Assembly (NCBI RefSeq): GCF_042242105.1 | Contig: NC_092027.1 | Location: 10,823,721 to 10,887,720, forward strand | Source of the DNA: Pempheris klunzingeri | Taxonomy: Eukaryota > Chordata > Actinopteri > Acropomatiformes > Pempheridae | Length of the DNA: 64,000 bases | Reading direction: 5' to 3' | Part shown: positions 48,690 to 60,673 of the stretch, piece after piece | Layout of the letters: each line of letters opens with the position of its first letter | Position numbering within the stretch: the stretch's first letter is position 1 | Made by a program: the position numbers and the translations under genes | Notes under the pieces: generated by a model | What the model saw: only the letters and a program-made list of their open reading frames with translations | Told to the model about the DNA's origin: nothing | Database searches by the model: none

Positions 48690-48770
48690 TTGTTACAAAA
48701 AGAAAAAATTATTTTTTGGTTTTTTTTTTAATGTTTTGAATTTTTTTTTGTATTTTTATTTTTTTATAGA
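48690..48770 (-). promoter_or_regulatory. pabpc1: A-rich autoregulatory tract in the pabpc1 5' UTR
   Basis: Read on the minus strand, 48769 to 48712 is a chain of A runs (AAAAAAATAAAAATAC, AAAAAAAAATTC, ATTAAAAAAAAACC, AAAAAATAATT). It lies about 70 bases downstream of the predicted cap site and over 400 bases before the start codon. Mammalian PABPC1 mRNA has an A-rich 5' UTR element that PABP itself binds to repress its own translation. Position and composition here fit that element. Confidence 0.8.
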
Positions 48771-48828
48771 ATGTGTGCCGAGCGAGCTCAGGAGCACACA
48801 CGCACTCACACAGCACTAACAGCCGGGG

Positions 48829-48869
48829 TTGAGGGGGAGGAAGCAAGGAGGAAGTAGTCTTATATATAC
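48829..48869 (-). promoter_or_regulatory. pabpc1: pabpc1 TATA box and pyrimidine-rich (TOP-like) start site
   Basis: On the minus strand, TATATATAAG occupies 48868-48859. About 25 bases downstream a pyrimidine run CTTCCTCCCCCTC begins at 48843, just where a TATA-directed start is expected; another, CTTCCTCC, begins at 48854. A cap C followed by pyrimidines is the 5' TOP signature, known for PABPC1 in mammals, that ties translation to mTOR signalling. Confidence 0.75.
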
Positions 48870-48899
48870 TAGCGTCCACGTCACCGAAATGGACCAATC

Positions 48900-51852
48900 A
48901 CCTTCCAGTACGGCTGAAAAAAAAGTCAACAAAGGGGCGTCGACCACAACTGTACGCATGATGATGAAATCATGTAAAAACGTATTGTTAAAGCCTGAAA
49001 TTGACTTATTGTATTGACAGTACCCTATTGTTTAGCGCTGCTGCATGTGGACGACTTGGATCGCAGTGGTTGGGATCCACAGGCGCCCTGGGAGCCTAAT
49101 CAGCCACCCATGCTCGTTGCTAAATAGAGTACAGTAGTAGGAATGTCATGGGCTGGTCGTGCCTTGGGGTGTCACATTTTACTGTAATGTCACGCATGGC
49201 ATTCCTCATTTGATAAGTCATCCAGCAAATGTCATGTGTAGAGGCGCATCACATGCCAACCCTTTACGCTTCAAGTACCCTTTTTGACATTAGTGGTGTT
49301 CAGCCTTCACACAGCATAGCTTATCATATGAAAGACAGAGCCTAGTTACACCCCTCTGTATATGCTTTTGTCTTTGAAGGCCACTGATCAAAGCTTAATT
49401 GCTCACAAATGTCACTGAAATGTGTCTATTAATTGAAGACATTACATCTTGATATTGTCTAATGCATTAGGCTTATTGTTGCTTATAAATATGAGGTTAA
49501 CAGCAGTGGTGCTTGTGATCTGCATGGCTGTGAAGAGGAAAAATCAAATCAAGAGACTTGGCACACTGTCATCTCTCATGTGAGTTAGACATTTTTTAAA
49601 ATCACATTTGGTTTCAGCAGGGTTGAACAAATCATTTTGAGGTTTGTGTAGAGATAGATTTAAAGAGAGATTTGTCAAAATGAATGGGTGACCATTTTCT
49701 GAGTTTCGTGGCACATCCCTTCATAGCCATCGACGTCTGCAGAGGGCAGTGTTGTCGGTGAAATGCATGCTTCCATCTAAAATCACTCTGCAGCCTCTTC
49801 AAGGTCCAACTTCTGACAGCTTAAATTTTGCATCTATGATTTTTAAGTCACCAGAACCAAGGGAGGCAATGAAACTAGTGGTAGTATAACAGTATTTTAT
49901 CATGTCAGCCTGTCTTCATCTGGTACAAGTCTAAATGTGTGTGGGCCTATAATATTGGTAAAAATGATGAATGTATTCATCTTGATATGAGGATATTTGA
50001 AATGTTTGCCCTAAATCATTATGCTGCACATTACAGTTCTTCTTACTCTCATAAGTAAGGGTCCATTTCTCTTCGATATTAAAAAAATACCACAATAGAC
50101 AAACTGTACATTCATTCCTAAGGTTACGAATCAGGGTTAAATGTCTCGCATAGCAGTTTCGATCTAAGAGATCATACAAAGCTTTAAAGCAGCCACTGTT
50201 GTGCTCAATGAATGCTCTTCTTAGCTGTAGGTGATGTCCTCATTTCTTCACGTAATCATGGCTATGTTGTCAGATCACTGTGAGGATACGTCAGTGTGAG
50301 CTGGAATGGTGAATAGTGGCAGACTGAGCTGATTGAACCATTAGGGGCCCGACTCACATGCATTTATATACTGTAAGAATGTCATTCAATGTGTATAGAG
50401 AGAGCAAACAAACACATTGAGCACATCACACTTGATTTTAATGTTTTAATTCCACTTACATGAAAGCACATAACCAAATAACGTACTCAGAGTGTAACTC
50501 GCAAATTCTGAATCCTGCATCCCATCTTTTTAAAACCAAGACATTGTAATTAGAAGAAACTGGCACTACTTTGTTACTACTAATGGTCATAACGTAGCTT
50601 TCTACCAAGTTACTTGAATAGTCAGTTTATATTTAGCATTATTTTAGTTTGTCTTTTCACAATGTTCTTTCAAGGAAGGTAAATGTTACTGTAAACCACC
50701 TGGTTCGAGCTAAATCCTAAGCAAAAACTGCCAGTTTCAAAGCACGGCTAACCCTCACACCATACTACTGAGAACCACATACATTCCAGGAGTCAAAATC
50801 AAGAGTCAAAGGGAATAAAATACACAAAAAGAAAATACAAAACACCTGAATAGAAAAGAGTAGAAAGCCACATAAAAGCACATGGCAAAAGTATCCTCTG
50901 TACTGCTGAAAAGATAAAATATCAAAAGTTACAGTATCGAGCCATTTTGTCAAGTTGTTCACTTTATCATAGGCTTTCTATACCTTGTCATGTGTTATGG
51001 AAAATTGCAGGAAATTATAGTCTACACATTTCACAGAGAGTGAAAAGTTGTCAGTAAAATGGAACGCAATCCTCTTGACAAAACTATCAACCAAAGTTGA
51101 ACTAGTTTTCGCAAGTGGCCATGCCTACAGAAAACCTTTCCTACGCCCGAATGCACATAGAACCCACTGAGCCATGACACATGTACCATCCATAAAAACA
51201 CTACCTGCTACGCCGGACACTGACAGGGCTGAACAGGGATGGACACAAGCAATATGGTAATAGATCTTTACCTAGATTAATTCTGCCTTCTATATCACTG
51301 CTATTGCCGGATGAGACCGAAATTTTAGTGAATTCAGACCGCTGTGACCATTTTTACAGCTTACGTGCTTCAAAGGACTTTTGTAGACCCAAGTGTCACA
51401 AAGATTGTAAATGTTTAGTCCAAGTAAAAACATACAAATTATCAAAATTACAGTTAGAGGTTTCCTTTGTGTTTTCCTGCAACAGCAGCAGTTTGCTACA
51501 GTGAATAAGGTTAAAGAGCGTGGGACTGATTTGGATCTAAAGGAGGGATTTCACCTGGACTAAATCATGGACAAGAAACAAAATAAAAAAATAAACATCC
51601 ACTGGTTCACACAATGAGTAATGTCAACAAAAAAAAAAGATCTATTCCATTCTTTTCTCTGTGGAGGTGTTTATACAATTAACACACACACTTCAATGTA
51701 TCTGCACACACATACTGTACTTTACACATTGTGAGTGGAGTGTAAACATACATATCTGTGCATGTATGTGCAAACACAACCACACACACAACTTAGGCTG
51801 GTGAGAGGTAAAAAATGTGTGTTTTTGTTTTGTTTTTGTTTTTTTCTGAAGT
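48900..51852 (-). other. 14-3-3 gene 3' UTR and spacer to pabpc1 promoter
   Basis: No exon was found. The 14-3-3 3' UTR begins at 51852. A pair of minus ATTAAA signals lies near 50430-50446, which would give a 3' UTR of about 1.4 kb; this is a guess. The remainder is AT-rich and looks unique, with no clear repeat. Confidence 0.5.
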
Positions 51853-54800
51853 TCATTTCTTCTCAGCTACCTGCTCCTGCTCCGGCTCCGGCTCCTGCTC
51901 CTCTCCTTCACCCTGGGCGTCTGACATCCACAGCTGCAAAGAAAGAATTCTGGGATAAGCGCACTCCAACAAGCGAAGGAGAAAAACAGTTTCCTCTCAA
52001 ATATTTAGGTGAGTCTGATGAGTGGAGGGAAACTCAACAGAATCAGCAGAGAGAGATCGAGGCCAGCAGAGAGGGAGAGTAAAAGAAGCATATGACATGC
52101 GTGGAGATGAAGATGAGACACTCACTGTGAGATTGTCACGCAGCAGCTGCATTATCAAGGTGCTGTCTTTGTATGAGTCACTGTTGAGGGAATCCAGCTG
52201 GGAAATGGCCTCATCAAACGCCTGCACGTGACAAGGTGAGAGACAAGACATTAATGCGCCCAAAGCCAGTGTGCAAGTGACTGTAAATAACAATCATGAT
52301 TAGTAAAAACATTGGCAGGCAAAAGTGAAATGGCAATTATTTGAATAAAACACAACAGCAAACAGTTATTAATAACATATGTATATGTTTTTTTTTTTTT
52401 TTTAATTTTCAGTACACCTGCCATTTATAAAAACCGTAATTAAAAGTCCTGTTAGGGTCAGAGAACTTGCCACTTGATATTGGTCTTAAGGTGAAGCAGA
52501 AACAACAGAAAAAGCAGATCTCTGTAGTTTCATTGTCAGTGGTAACACAAATCCACAGTTTGTTGTCTTGTTCAGCAATTAAAGAAACAGTTTGACATTT
52601 TGAGAGATATACTTAAAAGCTCTCTTACCGAGATTTTTTGTCAGTCCCCCCCCCCCCAAACTGATTCTTGATAATGTTATCGACAAGAGTTAAACGTCCT
52701 ATTTTAATTGGTCTGAACCATCCATGCATTCACACTAAAAACGAACCAAATTATGGTTCAATATAATGATGTGATGATTTGGTTCAATCTGAGACCACCA
52801 GGGGGAGGTCCAAACTTAAAAGTCAGAAGGCCTTGACACAAAAACGTTGCGTGTGAAAAGGCCCTTACACAAAAAGACTGATTGCACCCTAATGTCTGTA
52901 TGGTAAACATAAGGGTGCAGCCAAACACCCACCAGCACCACTGCAGCCTTGTAGTTACCGCACAGACATGAGGGTGGTATCCATCCACTCATCTAGCCCT
53001 GGAAAGAAGGCAAATAAACACACTTCACAGAATGTTGAACTACTCCTTTAAGTCTCAGACCATTTCCAATTGTATCCAGGTCAATGCAAAGTCCCCACGA
53101 AGGCTTTGAAGCCAATTTTACATGTGGCCATGTGTAATTACTGGCGTCCATCACGTGATGCAATTAGGCCCAAAAAGACTTTTTTCCATTAACTCACACT
53201 GTAAAAGAGACATCCGTAAATCAGTGGATACATTTTTTTGAAAAATGATCAGAATTTGATCCGTTCCATACGATAACGTTGGGAAAATCTATAAGAGCTG
53301 CAAAATTAAATAATTTTATACCCATTCAAGTTAGCGTAAGGCTAATCAGAAGTTAGCTGGCTCAGGGGGCCTGAGATGCTAGTACATATTATGTATCCAA
53401 CAACATGGAAGATTTGGGCACTTTCACATCCGGGAAATTGAACTTTATTTGGCCTCATTCGCTACTAACAACTTTCATAGGAATGAACAGAGCACCGCCT
53501 CCAACGCTCCAGTTCTCTTTACACATCCATGGTCAATTCCAATAAAATGAAAAGGCCGAACATTACTGGGACATCTGAATAGTGCAGAGCCATCGTTAAT
53601 GCTATAAGTGAGACCTGTACTGTCTCTGCTATGACTAGTCAAAGTGCCTGCTATGAAAAAGGCCTATAGCGTTCCACTTGTATCCAGTCTCCGACCGGAT
53701 GGGTAAAGTGACTGAAGCAAAAGAGTGTCAGTCATAAAAACCAGAGTGAACACAGAAGTGTTCCAGACCACCAGCCCAACGTTAACCTCATGTTAAACAT
53801 GTCATCATATTCAAGACAATTCATCTTTTCCAGGACAAAAAAAAAGTAGATGGAGTCAGAGAGAAACTAAAATAAAGAAGTGGATGGTTCTTACATTCTT
53901 GGCCAGTGCGCAGGCCTGTTCAGGTGAGTTGACGATCTCGTAGTAGAAGACGGAGAAGTTAAGAGCGAGGCCTAGGCGGATGGGATGTGTAGGTGGCATT
54001 TCTGAGCAGCTGATATCCAGGGCCTGCTGGTAGGCGTCTTGTGAATTAGTGATGATGGCTGCGGATAGGAAGACAGTCGAGTCAGGAAGCAGATATTCCA
54101 AATGGGAAAAAACAAGATTTGGTTTGTTCACTTTACTTCGTACCTGCCCTGAATAGCAGCACACACCACTATGCACCATTTGTGTGTGCATGATGGTGCA
54201 GGTTACTGCTTCTCAAACGTCCTCCAGGCAGGACTGCACTTAGTGGTTATTCCGCTTATCAATGAATGTGCTGATTTTCTTGATTAATCATTTGGTTAAT
54301 AAAATGTCAGAAATGATCATAATTCCCCTAAACTCCAACGTGATGCCATTAAATTGTTTACTTTCTCCGACCAAAAAACCCAATCACATTGAGTTTACTA
54401 TCACATGAAACCAGTTGTTTGCCAATACTCATTTTGGGCTTGGGCCAGAATTATGTAGTTAAAAAAAGTTATTTCAGCAGCATGAATTACAAACAGCAAT
54501 ACTAATGTTATAAAGTAATCAATCAGAATAAATAGAAAAGAACAAGACTCTGTCCTCAAAACCACAGTAACCAAGCACTGTAAGTGCATGTGTTAGGATA
54601 AAGCTATTGAGAAAGGCTTTAGATCAATGTCTCGTCTGAGCTCATACTTCCGTCACGTACAGCCAAAACCCAGATTGGAAAACTATGTCAGATTTGCTTA
54701 GACAGTTATGTGGTCCATGCAGGAGAAAGTGACTGCACTCATTTCAATGTTATTGACATAGAGCTGAAAGACGCTGCATGTCCAACACAATCTGAAATTG

Positions 54801-57199
54801 AGGAGCAAAGAGGGGGGAAAAAAAAAACACCAAACCATCAAGGCAGTTCGGGTTGCCATGACCACCAAAGAAACTCTAAAAATGCTGCCTCCTGGCAACC
54901 AGCAGCCAACACCCTGGTGCTGCTCCTGTTGCCATGACAACCCAGCAGCAGCCCTCGCCTGCACTCTGGCTGACAGTTGTAGGTCAAGGACGGGGAGGGT
55001 GTCAGAGTTCTGACCACATCCAACACCTGGAGCGAGCCGGATCTCGGCTTTTTAACCGTTTATCAGCACATTCACCCCACCCTTCGACAGATGTGTAACA
55101 GACTATTGCCATAGAAACAAAGGGCTAGATCACACGGCAGTGCCTGTTTTTAGCAGCAGGGGGTACCATTTTTACGTTTTTCATTCGTTTGAAGTGTCTA
55201 GCGTACTGGTCGTGTACCCTTAGCACAATAATCTCATAACAATAATCTCCTTGTGCCGCCTGATTTCCTCAAGTGATTCCAGGAGAGACGGAGATGGAGA
55301 AAGCGCTGAATTACAGCAAAAGAAAACCTCCTCCAAAATGATTGCTACAGGACACACAGAGCTCTGCTTTACTTACACCCCTTTTTATCTCCAGTGGCCA
55401 CCTCAGCCAGGTAGCGGTAGTAGTCTCCCTTCATCTTCAAGTAGAAGACTTTGCTGTCAGCAGGCGTGGCACTGGGGATCAGATGTTTTTCAAGCAGGGC
55501 CTGCAAGTCAAGGTGTGCAACATTAGTGGGGAAATGTGTGGACACAGAACTGCACAAACAGTTACAAGTCAGTTCATGAGTTAACACAACGCTGACAACA
55601 GTACTTGGAGACATATGTTCAGGTGTGCTGGACCTGAACTACAGTCAGCATACTTGCTTTAAAGGACAACTCCATTTTCACTGATACAGGCTGTTTGTCC
55701 TGCATTTCTTTATCTTAACATCCCTGTCGGTCATTTTCTAGGTCTTTCATTGCTTTATTCTGAGATATGTTGACCTATTTATGTTGGTTCACTAAAATAA
55801 ACATTTTGAAACGAACACTGTGTAAATTGAGCTCTGAAGCTCACTGAAGTTTGTGTCTGTGGAGATAAATGCGTGTGAACGAGCCAAACAGTTGCATACA
55901 AACTTTGATAGTGGAGCATGTTTGAAAAGGATGGACTCATTTCCCCTTTAAAGATCACAGGTTTGCGTCCTGGAGTGGCAGTTAATGTACGAATACAAGA
56001 TGTATCCAAATACTAACAGTCATCTGTGTGATATTCAAACATCTGTATGGGCAGGGAGCCTTCATTTGCTTAAGGTATCGCTTGTCTACATGATAAGAAG
56101 ACTTCAACCATGAAGCTTTAGCTAGTGTCATAGACATATTGTTAAACACTGTCAAAACCATGTTTTTATTATGTATAAAATACTTTCTGATTACCGAGGG
56201 TAATCAACGGCACAGATATTGGACATTCACTGACTGTGCACCCTTAAATAAAGGCTTAACATGTCCTTTTCACCCCATTAGCTGAAGGTTTACATTTCAT
56301 GGATGGTTTACATGGATGTATTCCTTGAACTGGATACCAGACTTCAAGATGGCGATCATTCATTTAAAAAACTTAAATGAGTCAACTCTTTTACAGATGG
56401 TTAGAAAGGCAGTTGATGGGGAAACTCTTTATGTGCCATTGGGGATTTATATTGCAGTGTGGAGACTGGCTCCTTGGGTCAAATATTGGACATAGCCTGC
56501 TTTCTTAATACATCCATGACCCTTAGCCAGCACAGAAGTGCTGCAATCAGTGAACACAGGTTGCTACAGTGGCGGCTGAGTATTTTTCTTCTGCACCACA
56601 TGGCACAGAAGAAAAAAAATGTATGAAAAAAGATACTTGGAAATGGTTTCAAACTGGAATCACTTCTTGGTTCCACTACATAGCTATATGTAGCTGTAGT
56701 GGTCTCTGTTTCCACGTGGCACCATTTGTCGTTTTAACAACTAGATGGAGTAATTCCTTTGAAAATGTACTTCTCACCTTCTGCCCAATCCCTAAGCCAG
56801 GTTATTTCAGATCTAATACTTCCAGTTCTCACTAGAAAACAGCCATCTCCTCTAACACCACCACCTCCTACCTGCCCACCCCTCTCAATCGTCTCTGCTT
56901 CTTACCAGTACATCGTTGCAGATTTCATTCAGCTCATTCTCAATCTTTAATCTGTACTCCTTGGCCAATGCCGTCTTGGCGGTGTCATCAGACTTCTGCT
57001 CTATGCTGGACACCACCCTCCAGGAGGACCTCCTAGCCCCCACCACATTCTTGTAGGCAACAGAGAGCAGGTTGCGCTCCTCATTGCTGAGCTCCGAGCC
57101 CTGCTCCGTAACAGCCTTCATGGCTGCGGCCATGTCATCGTAGCGCTCAGCCTGCTCGGCCAGTTTGGCCTTCTGTACCTGCTCCTCCTTGTCTGCCAT
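51853..57199 (-). CDS. 14-3-3 protein, zeta/beta type, divergent
   Basis: A dimeric adaptor that binds phosphoserine/phosphothreonine motifs in signalling proteins in the cytosol. Exons (minus): 57199-56906, 55500-55377, 54058-53895, 52221-52126, 51933-51853. They total 759 bases, 252 codons, slightly longer than the usual 245-246. It starts [20 protein letters not shown]. The phosphopeptide-pocket residues are present: Lys and Arg of [15 protein letters not shown], and Arg-Tyr of [13 protein letters not shown]. The dimer-controlling Ser after ARR is kept. The family signatures [15 protein letters not shown] and [15 protein letters not shown] are intact. Unusual are the helix 3-4 linker ([20 protein letters not shown]) and an acidic tail of EP/EQ repeats ([17 protein letters not shown]). 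Its place beside pabpc1 argues for a ywhaz-derived copy, perhaps the faster-evolving member of a teleost pair; ywhab-like naming is possible. Confidence 0.93.
52383..52403. repeat. Poly-T tract in 14-3-3 intron
   Basis: A run of about 15 T, then TTAATTTTC. Nothing else notable. Confidence 0.6.
52575..53051. mobile_element. Foldback MITE copy E with a probable nested insertion
   Basis: Left end AGAAACAGTTTGACATTTTG and right end CAGAATGTTGAACTACTCCT match the ends of copy D. The right arm keeps CACAGACATGAGGGTGGTAT. The interior, about 52690-52870, does not belong to the family: it begins after ATTTTAATTGG and contains TTCACACTAAAAACGAACCA and GTTGCGTGTGAAAAGG, a pattern of another fish repeat. 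It lies in the 14-3-3 intron between the exons at 53895 and 52221. Confidence 0.65.
53100..53540. repeat. Probable dispersed repeat in 14-3-3 intron
   Basis: Contains GTGTAATTACTGGCGTCCAT, AAAGAGACATCCGTAAATCA and ATCCGGGAAATTGAACTTTA, resembling a repeat common in fish genomes. No ends or coding sense could be defined. Confidence 0.35.
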
Positions 57200-57203
57200 G
57201 GCT

Positions 57204-57400
57204 CCTGTGTGGGCTGAGGAAGGAAGGACAGGGGAGAGGGAGCCGGGGAAGGACAGAACAAAGGGGACAGGAGACGGATTAGGAAGACACAGGAGAGAGC
57301 GTTGGGGGAGGGCAGGAACAAGGAGAGAAAGAGGAGCAACGTGATGGGGACGGGGGGGAGGGATTTGATCATTTCACTTGAATGAAGTAGGACTACAGTG
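57204..57400 (-). promoter_or_regulatory. Splice acceptor and polypyrimidine tract before the 14-3-3 start codon
   Basis: On the minus strand a very long C/T-rich tract leads to CTTCCTTCCTCAG, so the first coding exon probably begins at 57213, fourteen bases before the ATG; a second AG (CACACAG) would start it at 57204. The tract is over 100 bases of mostly pyrimidines, unusually long. Confidence 0.55.
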
Positions 57401-59017
57401 CATGTAAACGCAGATCTCTGCACAACTTCCTGTATAACCTGATTTCTGAGGGTAACCTGGTTTCTGGTATGTATGTAAAGGGGCATTTGCACATACAAAA
57501 AGAAGCAGTCAGTCAACAGGGACTAAATACTTTGACCACTCTCTAATATAAATGAAGAATATCACACAGACAAAACGTCCATGTCACATGAAACATTCAA
57601 TGCAGAGGTCAGTATCACTTGGATCACATTAAGTATCACATTAGTCATTACAACATTTTCTGCTATAATCCTACCAGTGTGTCAGTGTCTCACAATGCTT
57701 GGGAACATTTTTCAATGGTGGGTGAGTGTTGGGCGTGTGCACACCAAATTTGTGTTTTTTGGATTTCATCCAGCTTGGCTCATCTGCACTCAGACTGGCA
57801 CAGACTTGATTTACACTGATGATTAATTCACTTGGCATCCAGGTAAATTAGAAATACAACAAGAGAAAGTGGTTATAGAGGTTTTACTTTGTCGTAAAAG
57901 TGAACCAATCTGGAGAAGGTCTATCTCCAGACATCAACATGATAGCACTTCCAAAAAAAGTGTGGTAGTAGTTCAGCCACAATATTGAAAATAGAAAGTT
58001 CAATTATGGTTGTAGCAAATGATCCTTTTTGTTATCTATCCATTACTACACATTATTTTAGGTTGCTTTATTTAAAAGGCCACTTATCGATTATACTAAT
58101 CTGAAGATTTCTTCTAGATTAATTGCTTGTGCTATGAAATATAAAATGTAATGATGCTGAGAAATAATGAAAAATAAATATTGCAATTTCCCGAGCCGAA
58201 GGTAACTTCTTCATTTTTTGGGGCTGCAACTGATGATTATTTTCATAATCAATTACTACGCAGATTATTTTCAAGATGAATCGAGATTTTGTCGACAAAA
58301 TATCACAAAACGGAGAAGAATTTCCCACAGCACAAACTGACATCTGCTAAATTAATGTGTGAATCAGTCCAAATCCCCAAACCATCAAAGATAACAGAGA
58401 AGCGCAGGAACAGGAAATCCACATATTTAAGCAGATGGAACCTGAAATGTCTGGCATTTATGTGTGAAAAATGACTGCAAATAGTTACATGTTAATTTTC
58501 ACTTAAGAATAGCAGTAAATCCTGGCATTATCGAAGCTGAAACAAATGGATGTTTTACATTTTTACTTAATGAATGGTTCTTCGCTGATCCAAACACTTG
58601 CATATTAATCCTCCTAATAATTTCAGCCGTATGTTATATAATTAAAATGTACAGTCTAATGCAACTAAAACTTGACCTTTAGAATAATGCATGCGAGATA
58701 ATTGTGCAGTAACCTATAAATATGGTCATTATTTCTCTTAATATGTTCAGACCGCTGATTAGACCCAATTCTCTAGCTACTTCCTGGGTAAGAGATTTTA
58801 CAATGTCCACACTTTATCTCATATTTAGGACTGTTACAGTGCACATGCAACCATAAAATAATGCACATTATTCCTTAAAGCTACCTTTGTACACACACAG
58901 AAATACCAAACCTATGAGAGCTCTATTCTCAAAAATCACACGACAGTGAGTCAGATTTGCCAGCACGCAGACACCTGCACTCTTCTGAGGAATGTCGGCC
59001 ACCCAGTTTCACTTAAA

Positions 59018-59179
<162 letters not shown>

Positions 59180-59729
59180 CTGCCCACCGGGCTGATGCTG
59201 TGTACAGTAAGCATACCCGCCTCCAAGAAAATAGCCTTCATCTAAGATTGAGCTTTAATATGCTCAGTGTTTGGTGTGAGGATGCTTAATAACGCAGCAG
59301 ATGGACGGCAGAGACCCAATAATGGTGTCAGTCCAACCGGAATGAAAGGAGCCTAGCTTAGTTCAGTCCAAAGTGAACGCCCTTTTTCGCTTCCCGGAAA
59401 ACAAACCAGAGCTGATGTTTTTTTTCCCGAGATTTAAGCATTCATTTTAGGCTGCTTCATTTACGAAAAAGGCCATTTCGTACACCCGAGAGGTGCCTCC
59501 TAACCGCGGCGGGTAAAAAAAATAGATGGGTTAAAGTGCAGCAACGCTTCCCCATTCAGTGAGCGCCGAACAATGACTGAGCAGCGGCGCATCACTGGTT
59601 TCCTCCTACAGCCCCGGCAGCAGCGATTCGTGCGGGATTTTAAAAGAGGTCCCCGAAGCACACGTCGCTTAATTCAACGGTGTTCCGTCGAAAATTGCCG
59701 CCCAGCATCGGTAGTAAATAAAAGCGAAC

Positions 59730-59870
59730 CAACCTGTGAGTGTCGTTAGACGATGTTGTTCCTGATTCCCGACCGCACAGCTGATGATCTCTCCCGCTCG
59801 TCCACGGGGTTTCCCTCCAATCAAAGACACAGCAGCAGGGTCGCTACGGGACGGGTGACGTCAGACCCGG
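59730..59870 (-). promoter_or_regulatory. 14-3-3 gene promoter: CRE, CCAAT box and noncoding first exon
   Basis: A full palindromic cAMP-response element TGACGTCA is at 59856-59863, and an ATTGG (minus; CCAAT on plus) at about 59817-59821. Downstream in the minus sense is a CG-rich leader, and a possible donor CACAG|GTTGG ends a noncoding exon at 59734. The first intron is then about 2.5 kb. Confidence 0.6.
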
Positions 59871-60500
59871 GTTGCTGGGGCAACAGAATTTACAGGCGAA
59901 AAAATGTCTTAAAGCCTCTAAACTAAACACTAAACAGTTTAAAACACGGTGAAACAGCGCCTGGTGCATCTATTAGATCAGTATATTTACTATAATTTAT
60001 GTTCTCAAATAAGTAAATAAACTGTTTGTGTCCGTCGCCCCACTTTTTGGTTTTCTGAAATCGTCTAACTGTGAGTCCACAAAGTCTTACTGTTGCATGA
60101 ATGTAAAGCAAACAACATATAATACACATACCAAAAATAGGTCGGCATATCCGGAAATCCACACGTCCCTGCCCTTTTATTGGTCGGTATTTATGTGTCC
60201 ACACTGACAAAAAGTGAGCAACAAAGCTGAACAAAGTAAACACACATTTGACTTAAGCAAAAAAGAGGTAATTTAAGGCCTATGTACAATATAAATATAT
60301 ATATAAGTATATATGTTAAAAACTATGGCAAGTGAGTGTGAAGAACACAGTTGTGCAATGATGCTGATGAAAAACAAACACTAGCTGTAGACTTTATTTT
60401 GATTTGGAGTCACAGCATCACATCACATAGAAGCTTTCGACAAAAATATAAATATATAATATAAATATAAAATATAAGATGCTCTCCCTTTCCCTCAAAA

Positions 60501-60673
60501 GGGGCGTGGTAATGAGAGCTACTCTGAATGACGTAATGTTGATCTGATCTATGAGCGTTTGCGAAGGCTCATGGGAGATGTAGTAGATCCTTGCTATGAT
60601 GAGAGGGCGTTCAAACTGTACTCCTAAATATAGTAGCAGATGGCGATGTCTCTTGAAATGGGGGCAGAAAACA
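60501..60673 (+). promoter_or_regulatory. Orphan promoter-like cluster: KLF/GC box, CRE-like site, ZNF143 motif
   Basis: GGGGCGTGG (60501-60509), TGACGTAA (60529-60536) and TGGGAGATGTAGT (60572-60584, the exact reverse of ACTACAnnTCCCA, the ZNF143/THAP11 element) lie within 85 bases. About 55 bases downstream is ATGGCGATG (from 60640) with a possible donor ACA|GTACGT at 60673. No downstream exon was found, so any transcript is hypothetical. Confidence 0.35.
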
